From assembly GCA_003241475.1 (NCBI GenBank), contig QFQB01000051.1, forward strand, positions 1 to 13,806: a stretch of DNA of 13,806 nt, in the 5' to 3' direction. Of this stretch, positions 5,051 through 12,655 are shown one piece after another. Position numbers and translations under genes: made by a program. This stretch comes from Micavibrio aeruginosavorus. Lineage in GTDB: Bacteria > Pseudomonadota > Alphaproteobacteria > Micavibrionales > Micavibrionaceae. The first letter of the stretch is position 1. Each line of letters starts with the position of its first letter. The notes under the pieces are model-generated. The model made no database searches, was not told where the DNA came from, and worked only from the letters and a program-made list of their open reading frames with translations.

Positions 5051-6839
5051 TGTGAAAGAGTTTTTCGATATCTTTGAGGCTAAGCGTTATGTAGGTTGGC
5101 CGTCCGTGGTTGCAGTGGCCGGAATTCTCGGTTTCTTCCATTTTGCGCAAGAGCGCATTCATTTCTTCGATGGACAGGCGGCGGCCCGAACGCACCGATC
5201 CGTGGCAAGCCATGGTGGACAACACGGCATTGAGTTTTTCCTCGAGAAGAATGGACGATTCATTTTCTTCCAGTTCATCCGCTACATCGTTGACCAATCC
5301 GGCGATGTCTATTTTTCCGGTCAATATGGCGGGCGCGGAGCGCACGGCGATGGACCCTTGCCCGAAGGCCTCGATGTCGAGGCCGAGCGAGCGCAATAAA
5401 TCCGCTTTTTCCAAAAGCGCATGGATGCGCACATCGCTCATGTCGATGATTTCGGGCACCAAAAGCCCTTGGGAAGCGATGCCGCCGTCCTTCATCTGCG
5501 CTTTGAACCGTTCATACACAAGCCGCTCATGCGCGGCGTGCTGATCGACGAGAACAATGCCGTCCTGCGTTTGCGCGACGATGTAGTTTTCATGCAGTTG
5601 CGCGCGCGGCGCGCCGAGCGGATAGGATGTTTCTTCGAGCGCCGCCGCAGGCAATTCCGCGCGGGCGGAGGGCACGGGCTCCATCATCATCGGCGCATAA
5701 GCCTGATCCATCCTTTCAGCGAGATTGCCGTAGGAAGACCGCGAAGGATAAGAGCCGCGCGAAAGCGGCAGGGCCGGGCCGGAGCTTTGCGGGCGGAAAG
5801 ACGACAGCGCATAGCTTGAGATGGTGGAAGACGTGACTTGCCCGCCTGCAAGAAGCGCATGCTTGAGCGCGGAGACGATGGCGCCGCGCACCAGCGCATT
5901 GTCGCGGAACCGCACTTCGGCTTTGGCGGGATGCACGTTCACATCGACCTCCTCGGGCGGCACGTCGATGTATAGTGCCACAACAGGATGGCGGTCACGT
6001 GAGAGCAAATCGGAATAGGCGGCGCGCACGCATCCCAAAAGCAAACGGTCGCGCACGGGACGGCCATTGACGAACAAAAACTGGTGTTGGGCGCTGCCTT
6101 TGTCAAAGCTGGGAAGGCCTGCATAACCGCTTACGTTCACATACTCGCGCGCGGCATCGACAGGAACGCTGTTCTCACCGAAATCCTTGCCCAAAAGCGC
6201 GGAAAGGCGGGTATGGCGGATATCGCCCAATTCGCCTTGCTCGCCATTTAAAAACAGCGAGCCTGCGCCGTTGTGCGTGAGTTTGAACGTCACGGACGGA
6301 TGCGCCATGGCAATGCGTGTCAGCATTTCTTTGACGGCGGCATATTCGGCGCGGTCGGTTTTCAAAAATTTCAATCGCGCAGGCGTGGCGTAAAAAAGAT
6401 CTTTGACTTCGACGGTCGTGCCTTGCGGATGCGAAGCAGGGATTGGCTCTTTTTTCTTGCCGCCTTCGAGGGCGAGCGCCCAGCCGCTTTGCTCGTCCTT
6501 ATGCTTGGTCGTAATCGACAAACGGCTCACCGCGCCGATAGACGGTAGCGCCTCGCCGCGAAACCCTAAATGGCGGATATTGACCAGATCGTCATCGGGA
6601 AGTTTTGATGTGGCGTGACGTTCAACACAAAGCGACAGTGCTTCGCGGCTCATGCCTGCGCCGTTGTCGCGCACGCGGATCAAACTCTTGCCGCCGTCGC
6701 GCAAATCCACCTCCACGGTCGATGCTCCCGCATCGATGGCGTTTTCGACCAGCTCTTTTACGGCCGCGGCAGGCCGTTCGATCACTTCGCCGGCGGCGAT
6801 CTGGTTGACCAGATAATCGGGTAATTGACGGATTTGCAT
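5043..6839 (-). CDS. mutL: DNA mismatch repair protein MutL with endonuclease motifs
   Basis: MutL links mismatch recognition by MutS to strand incision. I start at the ATG at 6839 (598 residues) because MQIRQLPDYLVNQIAAGEV is the family N-terminus; another ATG six codons upstream (6857) has no better ribosome binding site. The GHKL ATPase part has KELVEN (28-33), DNGAGM (58-63), RHATSKL (74-80), GFRGEALPSIG (92-102) and DVNVHPAKAEVRF (299-311). A serine/proline-rich linker (about 335-410) is low in complexity. The C-terminal part has DQHAAHERLVYE (432-443), matching the DQHA(x)2E(x)4E metal-binding endonuclease motif, plus ACHGSV (544-549) and CNHGRP (576-581). It is therefore the nicking type of MutL used by bacteria without MutH. 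It lies 85 bases after the pentapeptide gene and 6 bases before the membrane protein gene. Confidence 0.96.
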   Translation of the reverse strand: MQIRQLPDYLVNQIAAGEVIERPAAAVKELVENAIDAGASTVEVDLRDGGKSLIRVRDNGAGMSREALSLCVERHATSKLPDDDLVNIRHLGFRGEALPSIGAVSRLSITTKHKDEQSGWALALEGGKKKEPIPASHPQGTTVEVKDLFYATPARLKFLKTDRAEYAAVKEMLTRIAMAHPSVTFKLTHNGAGSLFLNGEQGELGDIRHTRLSALLGKDFGENSVPVDAAREYVNVSGYAGLPSFDKGSAQHQFLFVNGRPVRDRLLLGCVRAAYSDLLSRDRHPVVALYIDVPPEEVDVNVHPAKAEVRFRDNALVRGAIVSALKHALLAGGQVTSSTISSYALSSFRPQSSGPALPLSRGSYPSRSSYGNLAERMDQAYAPMMMEPVPSARAELPAAALEETSYPLGAPRAQLHENYIVAQTQDGIVLVDQHAAHERLVYERFKAQMKDGGIASQGLLVPEIIDMSDVRIHALLEKADLLRSLGLDIEAFGQGSIAVRSAPAILTGKIDIAGLVNDVADELEENESSILLEEKLNAVLSTMACHGSVRSGRRLSIEEMNALLRKMEETENSGHCNHGRPTYITLSLKDIEKLFHRR

Positions 6840-6924
6840 AGGCCTACAATAGCGCATCCGGCGCGCAAAGCGAAAGCACCGCCCGCCTGTAATCCCCGTA
6901 TATTTGCATAATTTTTACAAAGAG

Positions 6925-8226
6925 TTAGCGGATAACCGCGCCTTCGGTTAGTGCGTCTTCGAGGTTGGAGCCGGTCAGGTTGGCCCCCGTCAGATCGGCG
7001 CGGCGCAGATCGCATCCCGCAAGATTGGTGTTGGACAGGTCCGCGCCCATCAGGATGGAATCGCGCAGATCGCAATCTTTCAGGATGCAGAATTTGAGCG
7101 AGGAGCCGGACAGGTTGACGCGCTGCAGGCGCACGCCGTGTCCGTCCGGCGCATCGAATTTGAGCGGTCCGAAATGCGCGCCCGAAAGATCGGCGCGCGA
7201 AAGATGAACGCCCTTGAGCGAAGATCCGCGAAAATCCGCTTTGTGCAAAATACAATCGCGCATATCGCTGTAATCCAGCGTCGCGCTCTGGATATTGGCT
7301 TTGGAAAGATCGAGGCCAAGGAAGGTTGTTTTCACCGCGCGCATCGCCGTCATGGGATAGAAAGCAAGGTTGTCTATATCGCGCAGATCAAATCCGGACA
7401 GATCCATCTGCTTTCCTTCCTTGCCCGCGCTACCGATAAAACGTTTGTGGGCGTCTAGAAGCTCCGTAAGCGTCTTTGGCGCGTTGACCAGACGTTTGCC
7501 CATCGCTTCGTCCTTGATGACGTTCTCGGCGATCGTTTCCTGCATTTCCGCATTGCGCAGAATGGCGCCCGACATGATGGAATTGGACAAATTGGCGCGG
7601 GTGAGGTCCGCACCCGTAAAATCGACGCGCGTCAGGTTGGCTCCATCGAAATTCGCGCCGCTCAGATTGGCTTGATTCAATGTCACGCCCGACAGATCGG
7701 CATCGGAAAAATCGGCGACCATCGCCTTGACGCTGGTCATGCTGGTATCGGTCAGTTTAGCGCCCGTGACAATCGTCGTGGCATCCTTGCCTTTGGGGAA
7801 GCTGGGCAGGGGCTTGCTGACCAGCATGCCGCCGTCGCCGCGCTCCATGATTTTGCCTTCGCGCATATCGGCGGAATCGAGATTGGCGCCGGACAAATTC
7901 GCTCCTGCCAGATGCGCGCCGCGAAAATCGGCGCGGCTCAAAATCGCGTTGGTTAGATCGGCCCCGCGAAGGTCGCAGGAGAAAAAAGTCGTGCCGACAA
8001 ATGTGCCGCCCGAAAAATTGCATTTGGCGAAGGAAGAGCCTGTGAAATCGGCTTGGGACAAATCCTTGCCCACCAAGGATAACCCCGACAAATCGCCGAA
8101 TTTGATGACGGCGCGAAGGCCGCCGCGGCGGCCTTTGAGGTAGGACGAGTGCTTTTCTATGATCTCGTCGAGATCATATTGCGTGTAGCGGCGGAATTCC
8201 TCTGGAGTGGGCGGCTGGCCTATCAT
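6925..8226 (-). CDS. Pentapeptide-repeat protein with two repeat domains
   Basis: The 433-residue protein is built mostly of A(D/N)LxX pentapeptides, which fold as a right-handed quadrilateral beta-helix. Repeats cover about 45-130, 170-235 and 280-430. They are interrupted by a non-repeat insert (about 124-168) and a helical segment (about 236-272). That helical segment, LTELLDAHKRFIGSAGKEG (253-271), resembles the N-terminal cap LDEIIEKHSSYLKGRRGG (19-36), so the protein looks like two related halves, each with a cap followed by a helix of repeats. No signal peptide or enzyme motif is visible; a cytoplasmic scaffold, or a DNA-mimic role as in Qnr/MfpA, is conceivable but unproven. I start at ATG 8226, 23 bases after pgi; the longer frame would run 130 bases into pgi. 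The ribosome binding site is weak (GCGGGA). Confidence 0.9.
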   Translation of the reverse strand: MIGQPPTPEEFRRYTQYDLDEIIEKHSSYLKGRRGGLRAVIKFGDLSGLSLVGKDLSQADFTGSSFAKCNFSGGTFVGTTFFSCDLRGADLTNAILSRADFRGAHLAGANLSGANLDSADMREGKIMERGDGGMLVSKPLPSFPKGKDATTIVTGAKLTDTSMTSVKAMVADFSDADLSGVTLNQANLSGANFDGANLTRVDFTGADLTRANLSNSIMSGAILRNAEMQETIAENVIKDEAMGKRLVNAPKTLTELLDAHKRFIGSAGKEGKQMDLSGFDLRDIDNLAFYPMTAMRAVKTTFLGLDLSKANIQSATLDYSDMRDCILHKADFRGSSLKGVHLSRADLSGAHFGPLKFDAPDGHGVRLQRVNLSGSSLKFCILKDCDLRDSILMGADLSNTNLAGCDLRRADLTGANLTGSNLEDALTEGAVIR

Positions 8227-8249
8227 GTCCCGCAGGATACATGAAACCT

Positions 8250-9830
8250 TTACGATTTCATATAGTTGAGGAGGCCTTGCGTCGAGGCATCCAGCGTTCC
8301 CGTCTGGCCTTTTTCGATATTGTTGGCCAGCTCCTTGCCCAGTTCGACCCCGTATTGGTCGAATGAGTTGATATTCCATATGATGCCCTGCGTGAACACT
8401 TTGTGCTCATACAGCGCGATGAGGAACCCGAGCGAATAAGGATCGAGCGTATCGAACACGAACACATTATTCGGGCGGTTGCCGGGGAAGACGCGTGCCT
8501 GATTGTTGCCAGCTTCTTCAAGCGTTCTGCCCTGCATTAAGGCTTGGGATTGCGCGAGCATATTGTTCAAAAGCAACGTGTGCTGGTTCGCCACCGCATT
8601 GTGCGACTTTTTCGGCGCGATGAAGTCGCACGGAATGATGTCCACGCCTTGATGGATCAATTGGTAGAAGGCGTGCTGACCGTTGGTTCCCGGTTCGCCG
8701 AAAAGGACAGGACCCGTTTTGTAATCGGTGATCTTGCTACCCTCGCGGTCCACGTTCTTGCCGTTGGATTCCATGTCCATTTGTTGCAGGAAGGCGGCAA
8801 AGCGGTGCAGATATTGATCGTAAGGCAATACGGCAATGGAGCCGAAATCCCAGAAATTGCGGTACCAGATGCCGAGCAACGCCATCAGCACAGGAATGTT
8901 TTTTTCCAGCGGAGAGGATTTGAAATGCTCGTCCGCGGCGCGGCCGCCGGCCAGAAGTTTTTCGAAATTGTCGAACCCGACGGCAAAACAGATGGAAAGA
9001 CCGATTGCCGACCAGAGTGAATAGCGGCCGCCGACCCATTCCTTGAACGGGAACATATTGGCGTCATCAATGCCGAATTTTGCGACAGCATCGGTGTTGG
9101 TCGAAAGCGCACAAAAATGTTTAGCTACCGCTTTTTCATCGCCCAGTTTTTCCACCAGCCATTTTTTGGCAGCGACGGCGTTGGCCATCGTTTCCTGCGT
9201 GGTAAAGGTTTTGGAGGCGACAATGAACAGCGTCTCTTCAGGATTGATGGATTTCAGCGTTTCGGCCAAATGCGTGCCATCGACGTTGGACACGAAATGC
9301 ATGTCGATATGCGCCGGCGTGTAAGGCTTTAACGCTTCGCAGACCATGTAGGGGCCGAGGTCCGATCCGCCGATTCCGATATTAACGATATGGCGCAGGG
9401 CTTTGCCCGTGTGGCCTTTCCACGCACCCGAGCGCACATCGTCGGAGAATTTTTTCATCTTGGCCAGAACGTCATGCACGAATGGTACGACATTCTCGCC
9501 ATCCACATTGATCACGGCGTCTTTGGGAGCGCGAAGCGCGGTGTGCAAAACGGCGCGGCCTTCCGTGGAATTGATTTTCTCGCCCGAAAACATTTTTTCT
9601 CTCCAGCCTTCAAGATCGCTGGCTTTGGCAAGCGCTACCAGTTTTTCAATAGTCTCTGCCGTAATGCGGTTTTTGGAGTAATCGAACAACAGCCCCGGAA
9701 CGGAAACCGTAAAATTCTTGAACCGTCCGCCGTCTTTTGCAAACAGGTCGCGCATGCTCGTGTTTTCAAGCGCGGCGCGATGTTGGGCAAGGGCGGCCCA
9801 TTCCGGTTTGCGGACAGGGTTATTGGACAT
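8250..9830 (-). CDS. pgi: Glucose-6-phosphate isomerase
   Basis: Pgi interconverts glucose-6-phosphate and fructose-6-phosphate in the cytoplasm. The 526-residue protein has the usual length for the long bacterial form. Sugar-phosphate-binding and catalytic blocks are present: VNIGIGGSDLGP (149-160), SKTFTTQET (206-214), signature EWVGGRYSLW (264-273), and FGEPGTNGQHAFYQLIHQG (377-395) with the expected base Glu379 and His393. GVELGKELA near the end holds Lys499. The start at 9830 is fixed by AAGGAG 7 bases upstream; a longer frame reaching 9881 would overlap the previous gene needlessly. It overlaps the inactive M16 gene by 11 bases and is followed after 23 bases by the pentapeptide-repeat gene. 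Its placement behind a peptidase pair is not functionally obvious. Confidence 0.97.
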   Translation of the reverse strand: MSNNPVRKPEWAALAQHRAALENTSMRDLFAKDGGRFKNFTVSVPGLLFDYSKNRITAETIEKLVALAKASDLEGWREKMFSGEKINSTEGRAVLHTALRAPKDAVINVDGENVVPFVHDVLAKMKKFSDDVRSGAWKGHTGKALRHIVNIGIGGSDLGPYMVCEALKPYTPAHIDMHFVSNVDGTHLAETLKSINPEETLFIVASKTFTTQETMANAVAAKKWLVEKLGDEKAVAKHFCALSTNTDAVAKFGIDDANMFPFKEWVGGRYSLWSAIGLSICFAVGFDNFEKLLAGGRAADEHFKSSPLEKNIPVLMALLGIWYRNFWDFGSIAVLPYDQYLHRFAAFLQQMDMESNGKNVDREGSKITDYKTGPVLFGEPGTNGQHAFYQLIHQGVDIIPCDFIAPKKSHNAVANQHTLLLNNMLAQSQALMQGRTLEEAGNNQARVFPGNRPNNVFVFDTLDPYSLGFLIALYEHKVFTQGIIWNINSFDQYGVELGKELANNIEKGQTGTLDASTQGLLNYMKS

Positions 9831-11223
9831 TCGGTAACTCCTTAACAGTGATGACATTTTGAATATTTTCGGGTTTTCCAACCAGAACGGTGGTGGCCAG
9901 TTCCGGTTTCAGAATACGTTTGGACACGCGCAAGATATCTTCCGGGGTGACGGCGTTGATATAATCGGCGAAATGATCGAGGTAGTCGATGGGCAAGCTA
10001 TCGACGCGTAGTTGCAAGATCATCGCGGCGATTTTGTCGGTGGAACTGAGCGCCAGCGGCATGGAGCCGGTGATATAGGATTTGGCGTCCTGCAGTTCTT
10101 TTGCGTCCACGGGCGTATTCTGCATCTTGACCATCTCGTCCTTGATGATGGTCAGCATCTCTTGCGTGCTCGCCGTTTTGGTGGATGTGGAAACGTTGAG
10201 AGCATCGGTATGACGGTAGTCCTGCGTTCCGGAATAAATGCCGTAGGTCAGGCCGCGTTGTTCGCGCGCGGTTTCCATCAGGCGGGAACCAAAACCGGCG
10301 CCGCCGTAAATGTAGTTCATCAGCTCCAGCGCGTAGTAATCCTTGTCCTTGTGATCGAAGGCGGGAAGCATGACTTCGATGAAGGTCTGCGGAATATCCT
10401 GCTCGAACAGATAGATTTTGCCGCCATTTGTAATGCTTGTGTCTTTGATGGCGCTACCCGCGCTTTTTTCTGGCAACTTGGCAAAGATTTTATCAATGGC
10501 GCTTTCCAGTGTTGCCTGATCGATATCGCCGGAGACGGCAATCAAAAGCCTGTCGCGGCTGAGATTGTTCTTTTTGAAGTTACGAAGATCGTCCGCCGTG
10601 ATGCGGCCAAGGCTGGAAATCGTGCCGCCGCTGTTCTTGGAATACGGGTGGCCTTCGAAGGCTTTGTCGTTCACCACGCGCGCGGCCATCCAGTCCGGTT
10701 CGGACAAGGAGGACTTGATGCGCGACAGATTGCCGTCGCGCATGCGGGCAAGAGGCTCGGCATCAAAGCGCGGCTCATTGATTGCCATCGCCAGAAGATC
10801 AAAAGCTTTGGCTTCGTTGCGTTTGAGCGTTTTCAACTCGCCGCCGAACCCATCGCGGCTGGCGTTGAAAGAAAGCGTGATGGAATTGTCGCTCAAGGCC
10901 TTTTGAAAACTTTGCGAATCCAGCTTTCCTGCGCCTTCGTCCATTGTGTTGGACAGCATGCGGGCAAGACCTTGGCGGTCATCGGGATCGTTGGCCGATC
11001 CGGCATCGAGAAAGACAAACCGTAAGGCGACGATGGGGAGCGAATGATCTTCCGCCAGCCAAACGGAAATACCGGCCTTGGTTTTAACTTCCTTGATCGG
11101 CAGGAACGGCTGATTCTTGGCGGCCTGTGCTTGCATGCCGAAGAAAATCAGCAGGCCCAGCATGATGATAACCAGAAGGGAGCCGAGCAGGATCCATTTG
11201 CCGGGGCGCTTATCTTTGAACAT
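9820..11223 (-). CDS. M16-family peptidase homologue, non-catalytic subunit
   Basis: This 467-residue protein has a membrane-spanning or uncleaved signal segment (about 10-34, ending in MQAQAA), so the rest is periplasmic. It has two M16 domains, but the zinc motif HxxEH is lost: the aligned position reads RMLSN (88-92) in RQGLARMLSNTMDEG. The second half has LMETAREQRGLTYGIYSG (315-332), with the Arg and Tyr that in two-subunit M16B peptidases lie in the partner lacking zinc and help bind substrate. The catalytic partner is encoded directly upstream with a 14-base overlap, which strongly suggests a heterodimer. The start at 11223 is fixed by a perfect AAAGGAGG 6 bases upstream; an ORF extending to 11289 is not needed. 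The C-terminal codons overlap the pgi start. Confidence 0.92.
   Translation of the reverse strand: MFKDKRPGKWILLGSLLVIIMLGLLIFFGMQAQAAKNQPFLPIKEVKTKAGISVWLAEDHSLPIVALRFVFLDAGSANDPDDRQGLARMLSNTMDEGAGKLDSQSFQKALSDNSITLSFNASRDGFGGELKTLKRNEAKAFDLLAMAINEPRFDAEPLARMRDGNLSRIKSSLSEPDWMAARVVNDKAFEGHPYSKNSGGTISSLGRITADDLRNFKKNNLSRDRLLIAVSGDIDQATLESAIDKIFAKLPEKSAGSAIKDTSITNGGKIYLFEQDIPQTFIEVMLPAFDHKDKDYYALELMNYIYGGAGFGSRLMETAREQRGLTYGIYSGTQDYRHTDALNVSTSTKTASTQEMLTIIKDEMVKMQNTPVDAKELQDAKSYITGSMPLALSSTDKIAAMILQLRVDSLPIDYLDHFADYINAVTPEDILRVSKRILKPELATTVLVGKPENIQNVITVKELPNVQ
9838..9843 (-). promoter_or_regulatory. Ribosome binding site of pgi
   Basis: AAGGAG on the minus strand is 7 bases before ATG 9830, inside the last codons of the upstream peptidase gene. 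It settles the pgi start against the 17-codon longer reading frame. Confidence 0.8.
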
Positions 11224-12571
11224 TTGTCGCCTCCTTTGTAGCGGGCAGAAGATAGCCGGACACCGGCGCGCGTAGCCATGGTTTTTCATCGTCTAGGTAT
11301 TTCGCGGCGGCAGCTTTGACATCTGCTACCGTAACTGTTGCAATATCTTTGGCCCAATCTTCAACGTCCTTGACCGTACCGCCCGTGGTCAGGGCCGCGC
11401 CGAAAATCATAGCGGGGCCTGCAAGGCTGTCGCGCGCGAATACGGCTTCGTCCTGTAGTCGCTGTACGGCTTCTTTGACTTCGTCGTTCGTCACGCCGCC
11501 GGCAATGACTTTTTTAATTTCGGCATCGAGTACCGCGCCAAGCTCTTCGGGTGTGACGCCATCGGCAGGCGTGCCGCCGATGGAAATCGTGCCGTAATCC
11601 AACGCCGTTTCATTGTAGTTGAAATCGACGCCCGTGGCCTTTTTGGCATTCACAACGATGTGTTTGTAAAAACGTGCGGTCGGTCCGCCAGACAGAATTT
11701 CGGATAAAACCTGTAGCGCGAGGGAGTCTTTGCGGTTTGTCGATTCACTGGGCGCAGGATAGATTTTCATCACGATGCTTTGGTGAATGGCCGGATCTTG
11801 CAGGCGCAGATAGCTTTGAGCCTTCGCCGGCGGAATTTGCGGGCGCTTGCGCGGCGGCAATTCTTTGCGCGCGATTGCGCCGAAATATTTTTCCGCCATC
11901 GGCTTCAATTGCTCCATCGTGATGTCGCCGCTTACGACCAGCACGGCATTGTTGGGCGCGTACCACGCATCATAGAATTTTTTGACATCCGCCCATTCGT
12001 ATTTCTCGATCTCCGCCATCCATCCGATGACGGGTGTGCCGTAAGGATGATTGATGAAAACCGCGCTGTTGAGCTGTTCTTGAAATAGCGCGCGCGGGTC
12101 GTTGTCGGTACGCTGGCGGCGCTCTTCGATGACAACCTGTTTTTCCGACGCATAATGCTCGGGCGGCGGGTTGAGGTTGACGAGGCGGTCTGCCTCCATC
12201 TCCAGAACGCGCGGCAGGTTTTCCACGGCGATGGATTCATAGAACGCCGTGTAGTCCTGCGAGGTAAAGGCATTGTCGTTACCGCCCAGCGTTTTGACCA
12301 GTTTAGAGAACTCGCCCGGCTTTTGCTTGGCCGTACCCTTGAACATCAGATGTTCCAGATAATGCGCCATGCCCGAAAGGCCCGGCTGTTCATCCGCCGC
12401 GCCGACCTTCATCCAGAGCATGCTGGTGACGACGGGCGCGCGGTGGTTGGGGATGACGACGATTTGCAGGCCGTTGTCGAGCGTGGCCTCCTGTGCCCCG
12501 AAGGTCTGGGCGCGGGCGGCGCAAGGCATTGCAAGAATTAGCAAAAAAATCAGGGCGGCGCGTTTTGTCAT
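11210..12571 (-). CDS. M16-family zinc metallopeptidase, catalytic subunit
   Basis: The 453-residue precursor has a Sec signal peptide (MTKRAALIFLLILAMPCAARA, likely cleavage before Gln22) and acts in the periplasm. The inverted zinc motif HYLEH is at 70-74 within GLSGMAHYLEHLMFKG, and the third ligand is Glu149 or Glu150 in VVIEERRQR. A second, inactive M16 domain follows (about 225-435). Family members degrade or process peptides; the substrate here is unknown. The next gene encodes a zinc-less M16 partner, so the active unit is probably a heterodimer like the M16B pairs described in Sphingomonas. I use the ATG at 12571; an in-frame TTG lies six codons upstream. Neither has a ribosome binding site, and a possible -10 (TATATC, 12579-12584) is 7 bases before the ATG, so the mRNA may be leaderless. 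Confidence 0.94.
   Translation of the reverse strand: MTKRAALIFLLILAMPCAARAQTFGAQEATLDNGLQIVVIPNHRAPVVTSMLWMKVGAADEQPGLSGMAHYLEHLMFKGTAKQKPGEFSKLVKTLGGNDNAFTSQDYTAFYESIAVENLPRVLEMEADRLVNLNPPPEHYASEKQVVIEERRQRTDNDPRALFQEQLNSAVFINHPYGTPVIGWMAEIEKYEWADVKKFYDAWYAPNNAVLVVSGDITMEQLKPMAEKYFGAIARKELPPRKRPQIPPAKAQSYLRLQDPAIHQSIVMKIYPAPSESTNRKDSLALQVLSEILSGGPTARFYKHIVVNAKKATGVDFNYNETALDYGTISIGGTPADGVTPEELGAVLDAEIKKVIAGGVTNDEVKEAVQRLQDEAVFARDSLAGPAMIFGAALTTGGTVKDVEDWAKDIATVTVADVKAAAAKYLDDEKPWLRAPVSGYLLPATKEATNVQR
11230..11237 (-). promoter_or_regulatory. Ribosome binding site of the non-catalytic M16 gene
   Basis: AAAGGAGG on the minus strand is a full-strength Shine-Dalgarno sequence 6 bases before ATG 11223. 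It lies inside the upstream peptidase gene and fixes the start, excluding a 22-codon N-terminal extension. Confidence 0.85.
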
Positions 12572-12578
12572 GTGAGTA

Positions 12579-12607
12579 GATATAGACAATAATCTTGACC
12601 GCGTCGA
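12579..12607 (-). promoter_or_regulatory. Candidate promoter of the M16-pgi-mutL-purN unit
   Basis: On the minus strand TCGACG (12607-12602, four of six consensus bases) and TATATC (12584-12579, four of six) are 17 bases apart. Initiation would fall at or next to the ATG at 12571, matching the lack of a ribosome binding site there. It overlaps the divergent promoter of the unknown plus-strand gene, so the two could interfere with each other. Both elements are imperfect. Confidence 0.3.
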
Positions 12608-12623
12608 TGCGCGGCCTTAAGAT
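12595..12623 (+). promoter_or_regulatory. Candidate promoter of the unknown plus-strand gene
   Basis: TTGACC (12595-12600, five of six consensus bases), a 17-base spacer and TAAGAT (12618-12623, four of six) form a good sigma-70-type promoter. Start would be near 12630, leaving about 26 bases before the ATG at 12656. It lies in the 84-base gap between divergent genes and overlaps the opposite promoter. Confidence 0.45.
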
Positions 12624-12655
12624 TTTTTCAGTTTTCATAAGTTTAAGTGCTGTCC

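Noticed and set aside
6840..6924. Promoter for mutL in the 85-base gap
   Set aside because: AT-rich patches occur, but no -35/-10 pair with proper spacing could be defined by eye.
8227..8379. 51-codon N-terminal extension of the pentapeptide protein
   Set aside because: It lies within the 3' end of pgi in another frame and encodes an Arg/Gly/Gln-rich stretch unlike the family; ATG 8226 just after pgi is the natural start.
10012..11025. Plus-strand open frame of 337 codons opposite the non-catalytic M16 gene
   Set aside because: Shadow of the M16 codon pattern; low-complexity Gly/Val/Phe-rich translation and no ribosome binding site.
11224..11289. 22-codon extension of the non-catalytic M16 protein
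   Set aside because: The perfect AAAGGAGG before ATG 11223 lies within this extension, and a signal-anchor right after the internal Met fits a periplasmic protein.
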